A DNA stretch of 64,000 nt, taken from NCBI RefSeq assembly GCF_905475395.1, contig NC_058342.1:37442640-37506639 (forward strand). Direction: 5' to 3'. Positions within the stretch are counted from its first letter, which is position 1. The number at the start of each line of letters is the position of its first letter. Of the stretch, positions 12,756-25,220 are shown one piece after another. A model generated the notes under the pieces. That model saw nothing but the letters and a program-made list of their open reading frames with translations, ran no database searches and had not been told where the DNA came from. This stretch comes from Chrysoperla carnea. Its lineage: Eukaryota > Arthropoda > Insecta > Neuroptera > Chrysopidae. A program made the position numbers and the translations under genes.

Positions 12756-12989
12756 ACAGGGTGTTTCGTGACTCTATGGACATATTGTTAAGAGCGTATT
12801 CTTTGGACAATTTTAAGTCGAAAGTGTCCTATATATTTTTGTCCAAAACCCCATAGTTATGGAGTTATGAGCACTATTATGTCCCCAAAGATAAAGTAAA
12901 CTTAATAGTTTATTTTAGACATTTTCGACTTAAAATTGTCCACAAACTACGCTCCCAAGCTATGTTCATCGAGTCACGGGACACTCTGT
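12756..12989. mobile_element. MITE, family B (ACAGGGTGT termini), copy 1 of 3
   Basis: The left end ACAGGGTGTTTCGTGACTCT pairs with the right end, which in reverse complement reads ACAGAGTGTCCCGTGACTCG. Inner blocks are AAGAGCGTATTCTTTGGACA and TTTTAAGTCGAAAGTGTC. Related copies are at 46999-47136 and from 54963. Confidence 0.8.
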
Positions 12990-13224
12990 TTCCTTACAAT
13001 AGTTATCAAATTATTGAATTAAAAAAAAAATTCGAATTAAACAATTAAATAATTCGCAAATTAATAATTGTACAAAATTAGTTGGTAGCTATCGCTACGT
13101 ACTATGTAGTTAGTATTTAGTGTACCTACTTATGTAGTTGAAACTAAAGTCAAATCAATGATATATATATTCGTTGATTATTAATTGAATAAACTGCTAC
13201 TAATTAAAGCACTAAAAGTGTTTA

Positions 13225-13740
13225 TTTGATAATTTAAGAATTTTTTTCTGATATATCATCTGAAATTGCTTGGAGATTAGCTTATGAAAAAATCGAAAAG
13301 TTACACAAACAAATTTTCATTTCAGAACTTGATGAAACTCCGTTTATAAAGTAATACTGACACTAGATTTATTTCAATATATAGTTTCAGAAATATCTGA
13401 GCCGGGATTTTGAACAATATATCTCATAACTTATTCGTCCAATCGTAAAATTAGTTAATTTTTGGACCAAAATTACCTTATAAACTAAGTTTTATTGAAA
13501 TCGTAAATAAAAAACTTTTTGACGATAGAGCAAATAGTTTTTAAGATATCGCTCCATTCGAAGCAATTTCATAAAATATCTCGAAAATTACTCATTTAAT
13601 GATCAAATAAACACGATTTTTGTAATTTTCGGGTCAAAATTACCTTATAAACTTAGTTTTATCGAAATCGGAAACAAAAATTTTTTTTTCACTTTTTGCA
13701 ATTTATAAAAATCGAAAAAATCATAAAAAATTCAAAAAAA
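13225..13740 (+). repeat. Near-tandem repeat ahead of the telomere-like array
   Basis: The block CAAAATTACCTTATAAACT(A/T)AGTTTTAT(T/C)GAAATCG occurs at about 13469-13503 and again at about 13635-13669, with similar flanks. The unit is therefore about 165 bp. It runs directly into the G-rich tract. Confidence 0.6.
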
Positions 13741-13759
13741 CACAATTTTTGTAATTTTT

Positions 13760-13931
13760 GGTTGGGTTGGGTTGGGTTGGGTTAGGTTGGGTTAGGTTGG
13801 GTTAGGTTGGGTTGGGTTGGGTTAGGTTGGGTTGGGTTGGGTTGGGTTGGGTTGGGTTGGGTTGGGTTAGGTTAGGTTAGGTTGGGTTGGGTTGGGTTGG
13901 GTTGGGTTGGGTTAGGTTAGGTTAGGTTAGG
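13760..13931 (+). repeat. Interstitial telomere-like TTGGG/TTAGG array
   Basis: About 34 consecutive 5-bp units of GGGTT or AGGTT. TTAGG is the ancestral arthropod telomere motif; here it is mixed with, and outnumbered by, TTGGG units. The array lies far inside a gene-bearing segment, so it is an interstitial array and not an active telomere in this window. It runs without a gap into the GTGGGA array. Confidence 0.9.
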
Positions 13932-14298
13932 TGTGGGTGTGGGTGTGAGTGTGGGTGTGGGTGTGGGTGTGGGTGTGGGTGTGGGAGTGGGTGTGGGAGT
14001 GGGAGTGGGTGTGGGAGTGGGTGTGGGAGTGGGTGTGGGAGTGGGAGTGGGTGTGGGAGTGGTAGTGGGAATGGGAGTGGGAGTGGTAGTGGTAGTGGGA
14101 GTGGGAGTGGGAGTGGGAGTGGGAGTGGGAGTGGGAGTGGAAGTGGGAGTGGGAGTGGGAGTGGGAGTGGGAGTGGGAGTGGGAGTGGGAGTGGGAGTGG
14201 GAGTGGGAGTGGGAGTGGTAGTGGGAGTGGGAGTGAGTGTGGGAGTGGGAGTGGGAGTGGGAGTGGGAGTGGGTGTGGGAGTGGGTGTGAGTTGAGTT
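13932..14298 (+). repeat. GTGGGA/GTGGGT hexanucleotide array
   Basis: About 60 units of GTGGGA with GTGGGT, GTGGTA and GTGAGT variants. The plus strand has no cytosine from 13744 to 14306. The runs of GGG give strong G-quadruplex potential. The long frames on both strands (Val/Gly on plus, Pro/Thr or Ser/His on minus) are repeat artefacts, not genes. Confidence 0.92.
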
Positions 14299-14793
14299 TT
14301 TTTTGACAAGCAAATCAAATAATATAAAGCCAAATATATTGATGGATCTTACTCGTAGGCTCAATATCAAAAGCGATAGATGATATGGGATCAATATCGA
14401 TATTGAGTGAATAACAATAACATTGACATTGAGTTTTTTTCTAAGAGTAGACAGTAATACATAGATAGTAGACATAAAGCAGCAAGCATTAAAATAATTT
14501 AAATAATTTGATTAGATCAGTAATGAGTAGCATCAGCAAAACAAAACAACATACATATATTGCAATGTATTTTTTTACATGTATCTACTTAAAAAAATAA
14601 TTATTTTAATTGCTTACACATTAAAATTAAAATTAAAATTAAATTTAAAATAATAAAATTATAAATAATTATGATATTATTATTATGAATGTATCTAAGT
14701 GAAGATTTTCAGGTTCAGGTTCATGTTCACATTTATTACTTACCTAAGTACCTACTTTTTAACCTTACCTTACCCAAGGAGTATAAGATAGAG

Positions 14794-15610
14794 CAGGGCT
14801 TCTTAAACTTTTGTAATTCACGACCCCATTTATGATTGCGAGTTTCTTGACGACCCCATACAAATATAAAAGAAAAATAAATAAATATTTTTTGATGATT
14901 TATTTATTAGGTAACAATATACATATACATATGAAAATGTATAAGTTTAGAATTCGTTTTGAAACATACAATAATCTAAAATTAAAAATTGCACAAAAAA
15001 TTCTAAAATTGTATTTATTATAGTTTCAAAAATAAAAGTGGATTCTGACCGTCTTAATTCTCTCGAATATATTCAAGTAGTTGTGATAAGTATTAAATTA
15101 AAGTATAAGTTAAAAATTTAATGAGATGGATGTGCCTGTTTTTTATTGCATAACAAATCAAATCTTGGTGGAATGTTTGAAACTGCTGGATGTAAGACCT
15201 CTTCAACATTTTATATCGCTGAACGATATTGGGATTTAATATGTGTTAAAGCTGTTTCTTCAGCATTAATACCTAGAAATTTTGTTGATAATTATTTCTC
15301 GGTATTATTTCGGCTTTTAGAGATTGACAAATTTATATTTTTTATTAATTCCAATAACATTTCATAATTCATAGTAAATGTTATTCAAGTTATTATAATA
15401 CTCTTAATAGAAATGCAGGTACAAACAATCTTTCCGAACTATAAGATTTTATGATATATTTATCTACGATAATTGTTATTTTATCTTTATAACAATAATT
15501 TTACAAGTTAAAAAACACTTTCTGTTAAATTGTATTTTTACCTCTCGCGACCCCAGAATTTTGCTACGCGACCCCAAATGGGGTCGCGACCCATAGTTTA
15601 AGGAGCCCTG
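14794..15610. mobile_element. Non-autonomous hAT element with 8-bp target duplication
   Basis: The left end is CAGGGCTTCTTAAACTTTTG and the right end in reverse complement is CAGGGCTCCTTAAACTATGG. It is followed by the GGGTCGCGACCCC-type subterminal palindromes typical of hAT elements. The element is flanked by a perfect 8-bp duplication AGATAGAG (14786-14793 and 15611-15618), the length expected for hAT. At 817 bp with only short AT-rich frames it cannot encode a transposase. Confidence 0.93.
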
Positions 15611-15679
15611 AGATAGAGGAAAAGATCGCGTATACAGGTATGAATGCCATCTAATATTTATGTATTGGAAACACTATTG

Positions 15680-16010
15680 TATTGACAACAGAATCAGTTA
15701 TTGTTATAATTGCGATATTAGTACCAGTGAAAGCGTGCTCAGCCCATAACCCAGAGGCCCGTAGATCGAAACTACACGCTGCTAACAGAATTTTTTTAAA
15801 CAAAATTATGGAGGTAAAAAGCTTTTATGACTGGACTCAATCAAATGCAAGCTTAGGGTTCCGATTCCAAAAAAACTAAAAAATTAGTGATGATCTTTAA
15901 AGTCGGTACAATTTGGAATGGATTCGAATGAAAGACGTAATTTAATGAAAAGTGTTCTTAGATATGTTTCATGTAAGAGTTTAGGGTTCCGTTCCCGAAA
16001 AATTTGGTGG
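15680..16010 (+). repeat. Dispersed non-coding repeat, relative of 8835-9100
   Basis: Shares TTAGGGTTCCG, TGATGATCTTTAAA, AGTGTTCTTAGATATGTTTC and GGTTCCGTTCCCGAAAAATT with the segment at 8835-9100. The 65-residue frame inside it is not a gene. Confidence 0.6.
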
Positions 16011-16415
16011 GGTTTTTTTTAAATTTTGTAAATTTTACTTGTAAATGAGATATATCAAAAAACAAATCGAAGGACAATATTTAGTAGAAAGTTTTAGTCA
16101 TTTGGACAAACATAATCGAATATTTTAGAAAATGATTAAGCAGTGAACATAATTAATTAATTAATAAGTATAGGTATAGCTCATAGACGAATACAATAAA
16201 ATAAAGTAAATGACGTTGAACGTTCATGTTAAGTTCACTCTTAACTCAATATATCAAGTTTAAATTTAAGTTTAAGTACGAATAGAAACAAGTAGGTATA
16301 TAGTTATATACAGTATATTACATACGTAGGTATAATTTAATTCTATATAATTATGTTTGTATGTATTTAATAGTTGGTAATACCAAAATGATGTTTATCT
16401 ATTATCCACAATGCT

Positions 16416-16989
16416 CAGTGGCGGTCCTAGACTACCTCATCTGATTCTAGTCTTCTACCGGGGCAGTTGCAAGTGCCTTTGTATCACATGCGATCCCCCA
16501 AAATACAACGAATTTCCCATTAATTTCCTGAATACATTGAAGCATTAACGACGTAGTGAAGTTAAATTAGTTACCGGTAATTCTTAAACACTAAAATAAT
16601 CACCAAGAAGAATGACAAGCTGGAACAGCAAAAAGTCGGGTTGACGTTACAGCCTTAATTTCGTGCTTCTTTTGAGGTGTGGACTTTCATGTTTGGTCGA
16701 AGTGGAATAGTATTTAGTAACTGTTAATGGTTTTAACTGTAAATATTATAAAATATATTACTTAAGGGGGGGAGGAGCAGGTATCGAAAAATTGTATTCT
16801 TATTTTTCGTTTACATTCATGAAATTATAATAAAATTCATAATCAAAGTTGAAAATAAGGTACAAATAATTTCAACCACAAGTCTAAAATTGCCTTGGCG
16901 CGCATACTACCTTAAAGCATCTAAACAAAGAACTTAATTATGTAAAGTGATTGTGCAACACCCTAAAAATACACTAAGTACCGCCCCTG
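16416..16989. mobile_element. Possible hAT-like element
   Basis: The left end CAGTGGCGGTCCTAG and the right end, reverse complement CAGGGGCGGTACTTAG, form short inverted termini of the hAT type about 574 bp apart. No matching 8-bp duplication was seen, so the boundaries and class are uncertain. Confidence 0.45.
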
Positions 16990-19508
16990 GATTATATGGA
17001 TTTATGTAGACATACCAGGTACAAGCTATTACTACGAATCCATAATTAAGGCAATGGAAAATCTTAGAAAATTTTATTATAGATAGTTAAAAAATAATCA
17101 TTTTACATTTGAGTGATTTTGAATTGTGAGTGCTCTGAGTGCCAATGCCAGTGTCAGTGCTTAGTGCTTAGTGCTGAGCGCCAGTGCCAGTGATGAGTTA
17201 GGTCTGGTCAGTGGTCAGTGGTCAGTAGTCAGTAGTCAATAGACGTGATCGTGGCCATGGTCGTAGTCTTACGTCTTAATCGTCATTGTGGTCTCATTAA
17301 TATACAACACAATGCATTATTAAATACAGTCTACAATTATAAAAGATCAGTCAGTCTACACTTAAGAGTCTTGTTGAGTCTACTTAGTTGAGGACTTACA
17401 GACAACTACATTGAGTTGAGTACCATTATAATCAAACAATAGTACTAATACAGTACAGTACAGTACAGTACAGATAAGTCTTATCAGTTAAAGATCAGAC
17501 TGAGTTAAGTTCAGTTTAATAAAATAAATAAATAAATAAATGCTTTTTTATTATTTTTAAAAATGATTCTATTTGATAATAAAATGATATAAGTATATTA
17601 TATTAATTATATTTAATAATCTTGTTTAGATAATAATCATTTTAATATTATAATAATTAAATTAAATATTAAATTATAAATAATAAATAATAAATTTAAA
17701 AACATTTAAATATTTTTTATTTATTATCAAGATTTAGATTTGATTTTAAACAAATTCAAAACAATATTGTTCACACAAATTCAATCCAATTACATACATA
17801 TTTACATACAAAGATACAGAAACAGATACAGTTGTGAGTAGATATTTTATATTTTTACATAAATCAATTTACAATATAGCTAGGCTATTGGTTAGAATTA
17901 GGAAGTAATCCGATTATAATTTACTTATCACTTATCACTTATACATCAAACAATTATTAAAATATATACTGAAAAGTTATCAAAACGTTCTATCAGTCCT
18001 ATTTATCATATTGAACGTGCCTTTAAAGTACAGCGTGTGCCATGTGGTATGTAGGGTTTAGTGAATCACTACTCACTTATATCTTCACAAAATTCACATC
18101 CATTTTGCTGGTTTTGCATATGGGTAATTAAATAAAAAAACGATCACTTTGATCTTATAAAGAATGTTGGAAATAATTTTTGGGCAATTCGAAATAATTC
18201 TAGCCCGTAATTAAATTATATAAAAATATTACCAGCCGAATCGGAAATAAGAAAAAATTTGTTACATTATTCGCAATTTTTTGGCAAACACTATAATACG
18301 AATTATGTTCTATTACACATACTAAATAAAAATCACTTTTGCGAAATTTCAAACTACGTGGAACAAGACCTTGAAAGGGTGGCCTTGTCAACATATAATC
18401 CGTTATTTATGGGTCTCATAACCACAGACGAATTTTAGAATTATTTCAATTTTAATTACCTTTTATTCGAATATTTGAGCAACTCCGTATTTCGAATAAA
18501 CAAATTTTGCGTGTTGTTTTCAGAAAAATTAGTTATCGTTTACAATCTTGAGCGCGAGAGTTTGTTCATGAAACTCAAGTCTACGACTTGGGTTGTGCAA
18601 CCCCTTTAAAATAATCCCAAGAAATGACAGAGATAAAAATTTATTAAATTCAAAATTTCTTCGCTAATTACGAATACGAGGTCTAAAGTGGTTGCAATCC
18701 CATCAAAATCGTGTAACTTAAAGAGGTGGTTTAAATGGGATTACAACCACTTTTAGTTACCTTTTGACCTCGTGTTTATGATTAGCGACTCGGAAAACCT
18801 CCGAGAGACGATTCCCGAGTGGTTTTAATGGTGTTGCAACCATCTTCAGTTGCTGTTTGACTTCGGATTCATGAGTAATAGCCTCGAAAATCCCCGAGAG
18901 ACTATTCTCGAGGTGAAATTTAGAATTTTTTTAATCACTGTTACTATTTGGAGTGCTTTAGGGTTGGCAAAACTACCCTACTTTTCTCATTGACAAAATT
19001 ACCCTTCTTTTCTCAAGGTCTAAGGAACACGTACACTTTTCCACATTTTCCGGCTTATTAAGTGTACCATTCCGGAAAGGATAGAAAAGCTGCTGATTGT
19101 GAAGTGTTTGTGTTTACTTATCTTGTTTGTAGTATAACAGTGACGGTTGCTGATCAAAGTACATAATAAAACACGTAATAGTTGGATGTCTAAATTACAC
19201 AACAATCTACTTTCTAGATCTAACTAGAGGTACTGTTGAGTTGGGCTTTGTAAACTTTGTACCTAAGTTGTTTACAATATTAGAATGGAGTGAAGTAAAC
19301 ATATAAATAATAAACAAATCAAAATAAAAATAAAAAATAGATAATAAATACCTATAACAACTTACTATGTATAACTAGCGATAGTTATGAATGATATGAT
19401 AATTAAATAGGATGGATGGTATATAGGAACTGAATATAAATACTTATGCAAATTTAAATGCATCATCAAATAATTTATTTACAATTTAATATCTATCTAT
19501 ATATCTAC
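16990..19508. other. AT-rich intergenic DNA, no gene seen
   Basis: Contains degenerate CAGTGGTCAGT-type tandem repeats (17140-17240) and a TACAG run near 17455. At 18680-18775 there is a local inverted pair (AGTGGTTGCAATCCCAT / ATGGGATTACAACCACTTT). Repeated blocks of CGAAAA(C/T)CCCGAGAGAC type occur at 18795-18915. No convincing coding exon. Confidence 0.4.
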
Positions 19509-20453
19509 TAGACGAAGAAATGAAGGGATCAATTTGGAAAAATTTGAGCAGTAAGGCGGATTAGAATGCGATTCATTAGAGCGTCAGGACAGAATTGGTT
19601 TTAGAGGTACCTTTTGCCAATGGCAAAAGGTTCCCCGTCGAATCCTGGAGTTTTCGGGAAAAATTTTATAATCGGTCCAAAGTCGTTAATTAAATCCATT
19701 GGATTTTTTATTTATTTCATTTCTGTTATCTTGTTTACCTCTGAGACCAATTCTGTCTCGATATTCGTGTTCAGCGATCTCAAAAACCCCTGGGTAACAA
19801 GTTTGAAATCATTTCCATTAATATTATCACTATCATCACTACATAGTATAAAACAAAGTCGCTTTTTCTGTCCCTATGTCCTTTTGTACGCTTAAATCTT
19901 TGAAACTACGCAACGGATTTTGATGCGGTTTTTTTTAATAGATAGAGTGATTCAAGAGGAAGGTTTTTATGTATAATACATCCATATTATAGTAGAGTAA
20001 GGGGTTGAAATAGGGGTTGAAAGGAATATGCTTCAAAAAATAAAAAAGTTGTGCATCGATTAAGCTCAAATATTGAAACGATATACAACCAACTTCAAAG
20101 ATCTATTGTTTTTATCTACTTTTAACCTTCGGAGGGTAGAAAGGTGTAGCGAGAAAGTGGGAAGGAATTATCGAATATTTACAAATATACCTAAGTGGGG
20201 TATCAAATAAAAGAGCATGGCGTGTACATTACAAAACTGTTATCCCACGCAAGGAAATGTGGAGGGAGGGGTGTAAGTGGGGATGTTGCCCAGCAAAGCG
20301 GGTAGTTCACAGCTAGTTTCTTATAAATCAGACTAGGTCTCAAAATTTCCTGACACTCTAACAAATCGAATGCCGAAAACCGAATTCAAATCCGACTTAC
20401 TGCTAAAATTTTTCCAACTTTGATCCATTTTTGGTGTTTTGTTTCTTCGTCTA
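19509..20453. mobile_element. Long foldback element with internal dispersed repeat
   Basis: The left arm starts TAGACGAAGAAATGAAGGGA and continues GGAAAAATTT(G/T)AGCAGTAAG and AGAG(C/T)GTCAGGA. The right arm is its inverted copy, ending TTTCTTCGTCTA. The arms are about 110 bp. The interior (19850-20330) carries a common insect-type repeat (ACTACGCAACGGATTTTGAT). The block at 19755-19825 resembles 55715-55790. Confidence 0.7.
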
Positions 20454-21004
20454 TACATAGACACATACATAGACTTAGATCATTAATTAATTAAAATTAC
20501 AATTACAAGCACAAGATATTAAAACAACTATTAACACCACAAACAACTATCTATTCTATTTTATACCAAATTAATATGCAAGATATCATTGGCATTGCGA
20601 ACTTATTGCAAGTCATGCACAATGCATGATCAAAGACTAGTCAGCTCATATCATTTCACCTCACATTATCAATATTATTGAACCAACATCGATATTTAAA
20701 ATATTATTGAGTCAATATCGATCATGGTCGGATTGGTCAATATATTGATCGTCTCACCAATAATATCAATTGTTCCAAAAGAAATTTGCTCAGTTTTTAA
20801 GAAAAATTAATCACCAATTTGATCAGAAATTTTACGCCCAATAACTTTGAACTGAGCGTTCTCTCGAGCGTTGAGACTGGCGATAAATGAAGAAAAGACT
20901 GATTTTAACTGAAATTTGTTGTTGTTCTTTAGTACATATAATTCTGCAATAGCGTAAAAGAATCCGTCGTATAAGCCCATTGAAAACAAATCATACGTTT
21001 GTGC

Positions 21005-21209
21005 AAGTAAGAAGAGTTCTTACGGACGTTCTTATGTATAAAACAAAGAGGGATTGTATATGTGTATACATGAACCCAACCGGTCAGACTCACTTGAAAT
21101 TTACACATACAATACCAATCACATCTAGTAACACATAAGCATAACACACAGTACACAACCCCTCTTTGTTTTATACATAAGAATGTCCATAAAAACTCTT
21201 CCTACTTCA
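21005..21209. mobile_element. Foldback/MITE-like element
   Basis: The left arm AAGTAAGAAGAGTTCTTACG...CTTATGTATAAAACAAAGAGGG is matched by the inverted right arm (AAGTAGGAAGAGTTTTTATG...CTTATGTATAAAACAAAGAGGG). Length is about 205 bp. The 75-residue minus-strand frame is a by-product. Confidence 0.8.
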
Positions 21210-22003
21210 TATATTTTATATGGCTAATGAGATAGCTTACAATCGGTATATCTACATATTTATACATACATGATTTTTGACAATTTAATTACAACAATTT
21301 TTTCTTTTTATAAAAATGAGTACATTTTCCAACCTTAATTTAGCTATAACTTAAAACCTAGTCATTTTCATGACTCGTTGCAATGGGAACTTTTGTTCAG
21401 AATGATTTAAACTACCAATTCTCAAAATTTGAAAATGTTTGAACGAAATGCAGAATACATCTAATTATATACAATTAAATGCGAATATTCGTTTCTTCAC
21501 TAGTACTTTTAACTGACTGGTACAAGTGCTGGCACATGTTTGATGTTTGTTATATAATCTAATGAGTATGTATGATGTAATAAGTATAGTCTAGGTGCGT
21601 AGTATTACACGTATACATTTAATATTATGTATATTTAATACTATGTTGCATGGCATGTATTTTGATGCTGATACTACAATTAAATTAAATTAATTGAATT
21701 AATCATTATCTACACTTACATATTAACATTAGCTACCTATAGTTACCTATATTACAATGACATATACATGCATATTTCAATAATAAATAAATCAATTATT
21801 AATTATGCATTTATTAATTTTACAAACAAACTATAAGAAAAAAATTTTAATCACTAAAATATAAATCATCGACTCGTGTTCAGATGCAATGTTCATTTTT
21901 TATTTTCAAGTTTTCTATGTTTCATAGGATTTCTATTAGAACTGTGCAAAATTAGACGAAAATTATGAGTAAAATTTTTCTGTGAATTTTACTGCTAAGA
22001 GTG

Positions 22004-22124
22004 AATAGAGTTCAATCAAACCAAAGTGGCACCGAGCAAGAGAGAGTGTATGATGTATATGTATGTGCACTCGTATCTATACTCTCTCTTGTTCAGTGCC
22101 ACTTAGTTTTGATAGAACTCTATC
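22004..22124. mobile_element. Short palindromic MITE, family A (copy 2 of 3)
   Basis: The termini are ATAGAGTTCAATCAAACCAA and, inverted, ATAGAGTTCTATCAAAACTA. Both arms then carry AGTGGCAC(C/T)GA(G/A)CAAGAGAGAGT. The outer few bases differ from copies 1 and 3 (GAGTTC in place of GTCGTTC), so this may be a subfamily. Confidence 0.8.
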
Positions 22125-22857
22125 TTTCTTTGCTTACATGCCGTCAAAAAACAATCGATTGTGTAAATACTTTTACGTATCGTCAGGAGTAGACTAGTTG
22201 TTGTACCTGGTATGTGGGACTCGAAAATCTCCATACCGACTAAAAACTTCCTCTGCAATGATTCCTCCCAAGTATCGGGGGGAACGATATGTACTAGTTC
22301 AACAGATCAACTTTAGATAGATAAAAATAATGAATGCACTACAGAGGAATGTAATTAAAGTATATTATTAATATTATTATTATTATTATAGTTTAGTTAT
22401 TAAATTACATAATTATTGAATTCGTCATAATTATAAATATTTTCACAATTTTCCATAGGAAAGCTTAAATAAAAATAAAAATAAAAATAATGTATAATGT
22501 ATAATGTAATTAACATAATAAATAAACAACACACAATTAAATAATATTATTATACTTACTTAGTATTAGTATTTGTGATGTTATGTAATCTTTTATTATT
22601 TTTATAACCTTTAATATTTGATTTGATTTATAATTATTATTAGTTAACTATGTATAAGTATTTTTTAATTATAAAAAAAATGTATTTTTTAAATAAATAC
22701 ATACCTGCAGTAAATCAAATCAGTAATCTAATATCTATCACTATCAGCATCAATTAGCTTACTAAATACTAAATACTCTAAATACTCTAAATACCAAATA
22801 CCTATCAATACTCAGTACTCAGTAATTCAGTATGTAAATAATCAGATTCACTTACCT

Positions 22858-23153
22858 ATTAGTGATGGGACGAATGTTCAATTTTCTACATTCGCGAATG
22901 CGAATGTTAACTTTCAAATGAAGCGTTCACGAATTCTAATGTGATCACTTAATTAATCCTTGTTTATTATTTCCTCAGCAAGTTTTTTTCTGTCCATACT
23001 TTATCTTCCTTATTCCTTAATCAAATTCAATGATCCTTTATCATGTTGGCTTCTTACGAAGAATATACTCACGGGCAAAAATTGTACCGCTTAGGAAAAA
23101 ACAGTGCGAGTGCGAATGTTAAAAAATACACGAATATTCGTTCCATCACTAAT
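22858..23153. mobile_element. MITE with TAGTGATGGGACGAAT termini
   Basis: ATTAGTGATGGGACGAATGT on the left is mirrored by ACGAATATTCGTTCCATCAC followed by TAAT on the right, 296 bp apart. A solo related end, AGTGATGGGACGAATATTCT, occurs at 58558-58580. Class uncertain. Confidence 0.65.
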
Positions 23154-23327
23154 CAAAACTACTCAGAACTTACTCAGATTCAGATTCCTGTTAGTTTAGT
23201 AACTACGTACCTAGTACCTACTTAGGTATTACCTAATTATTTTTCTATTTTTTATTAGCTATTTTATTGCCAACATCATTCATTTTATTGTTTAACTATT
23301 TAAAACAATTACACTACCACTCATAGT

Positions 23328-23442
23328 CAAAGGTGGATTTACGCTTTGGCTCGTGAGGCCTAGGCGCAATAAAGTTTTTCGTCGACTGTGAGATTTAATT
23401 GGGGCCTATGGTGGAATCGAACCTAAATCCGCCACTGCGGAT
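23328..23442. mobile_element. Possible short hAT-like palindromic element
   Basis: AAAGGTGGATTTACGCTTTG on the left and, in reverse complement on the right, CAGTGGCGGATTTAGGTTCG. About 115 bp. The right end has the usual hAT look, but the left end is degraded and no duplication is visible. Confidence 0.4.
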
Positions 23443-24710
23443 ATATTAAATAATTAGGGCTTAGGTAATATTGTTGTAAATTGATTCGCTCTATCACAAT
23501 CACCTGAATCATCATATCAATAAAGATTTAATAAGTAATTTTCTTGTTTGTTTATTTACAGATCAGTAATCAAAGACAATAGACTGTACAGTTCCTACAC
23601 GTCATTTATCAGTAATCAGTAATCAGTATCATTGATCTGCAGTGATTGGTCAGAGACAGAGTCAGTATCATATACAACATACAACTACAAATACAGCTGT
23701 ATCAGCATCAGCATTAACATTAGCATCAGTATCAGCATCATGCATAAAGCGATTAGCATTTGGAAGACAAGTTTATTTAGAATTGTAAGTATCTATGCTA
23801 CACCTATTTAAAATACATATTTATTACAAAATATGTATATATGTGTGAATGTGTTATGTGTACACGCTGACTGTGTTAGCCACTATAATAGGTAACCTAG
23901 TAAACCCAACATAACTCAACCAAATATTATAGTTCAAAAGATACCTATTATTTATCTCTAGCCAATTCTTTGGGGATCTTGGGGCGTCACATATTGTTGT
24001 ATCAATATCTCATTTTTCACAAAGAGACTTTCGCTTTTTCTATTGCCTTGTCACAGAACTTGTCTCTATTTTCGGCTAGTTCAGTCGCTAATGATTCAAG
24101 ATCAAATCTATTTTATCAGACAAATGAAAAAGGAGATAATTTATGTAACCACACGTCGTAGATGCCATTAGGAAGTGCTAAGAAGCACAGGTCGAGTCAG
24201 TCCTACCAGTATAAAACGGTAGTGACGTGTTTACATCCGTTGAGGCTGTGAGTCAATCGGTTTCTATGGAAATATGCGTTATAATATAGCGAAAGCCAGT
24301 TAAGAGACCAACCATTTATCATTATTTATATTATTTTATCATTTCTCCATGTGATGGTGTTACGAAAGTGAAATAATTTAAAAAAAAAAATAATAATAAA
24401 ATAATTTTTCGAAATAATGCAATCCCTCAATTTTGAAGAATATATAAATTTAGGTAATTAAATGAGAGATATTAGTTAGTTATTTACAATAATACAATAC
24501 AATACAATAAAATACAATAAATAATACAATTATTTATTGTATTTTAAACTAAATTAATTTATTATTCAATTTAAAGTGTTATGTTATGTTACAATGAACT
24601 TAACAATTCATATGATACACTTACTAACTTACTTACACTAATATTTTAGTTATTTATTCAAGTCATGTGATACTACTGATGCTAATACTAATATGATCGT
24701 GTTAATGCTA

Positions 24711-25220
24711 ATAGACGAATCATTTTAGACGAAAAAAGTGCAAACTGAAGAATTTTTTTGTACCTCAACCTATGGGGCCAATTTTTTTTTTAAATGTTCA
24801 GGAAGATCAGAACATCTAACTTGTTGTCGAAAGTTTGGCTATTGTTATGGACCAAATAAGCTAATTATTAGAATCCATTTCTGAGGTGGTTTTTGAAAAT
24901 TTTAAAACTTTGAAAATATTCAAGAAAATAAGTAAGAAACGAATACACTTGGTTTTCGGGGTCGCTGATCACGATTCCGAAGTAAGAATGTGAATATACT
25001 CCTCCCTTCTGAGATTATTCGTCCTCTTCCCTGGACCAACATAGCAATATTATGTAAATATTCAACAAAAGGAATCCAAAAATATATATTCGGGGGTTTT
25101 TGGGGCCGCTGATCACGATTCTGAAGTTGGAATTTCGATATACCTCCGAGTTTAGTTTTTTGGCCCATTTTATTGAGGTACAAAAAATTCTCTTTGAAAT
25201 GCTAAAATGATTCGTCTATA
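24711..25220. mobile_element. Foldback element with internal duplication
   Basis: The left end ATAGACGAATCATTTTAGAC and the right end, reverse complement TATAGACGAATCATTTTAGC, are followed by matching TTTTTTGTACCTCAA blocks. Inside, the segment GG(G)GTC/CGCTGATCACGATTC appears twice (about 24958 and 25102), giving a duplicated RDQRP motif in the antisense frame. No transposase. Confidence 0.75.

Noticed and set aside
13917-14475. Long open frames on both strands (Val/Gly, Pro/Thr and Ser/His repeats)
   Set aside because: They are translations of the GTGGGA/GTGGGT array in different frames; nothing but the repeat supports them.
15146-15367. 73-residue frame inside the hAT element
   Set aside because: No BED finger or transposase motif; the element is too short to be autonomous and the frame is unremarkable.
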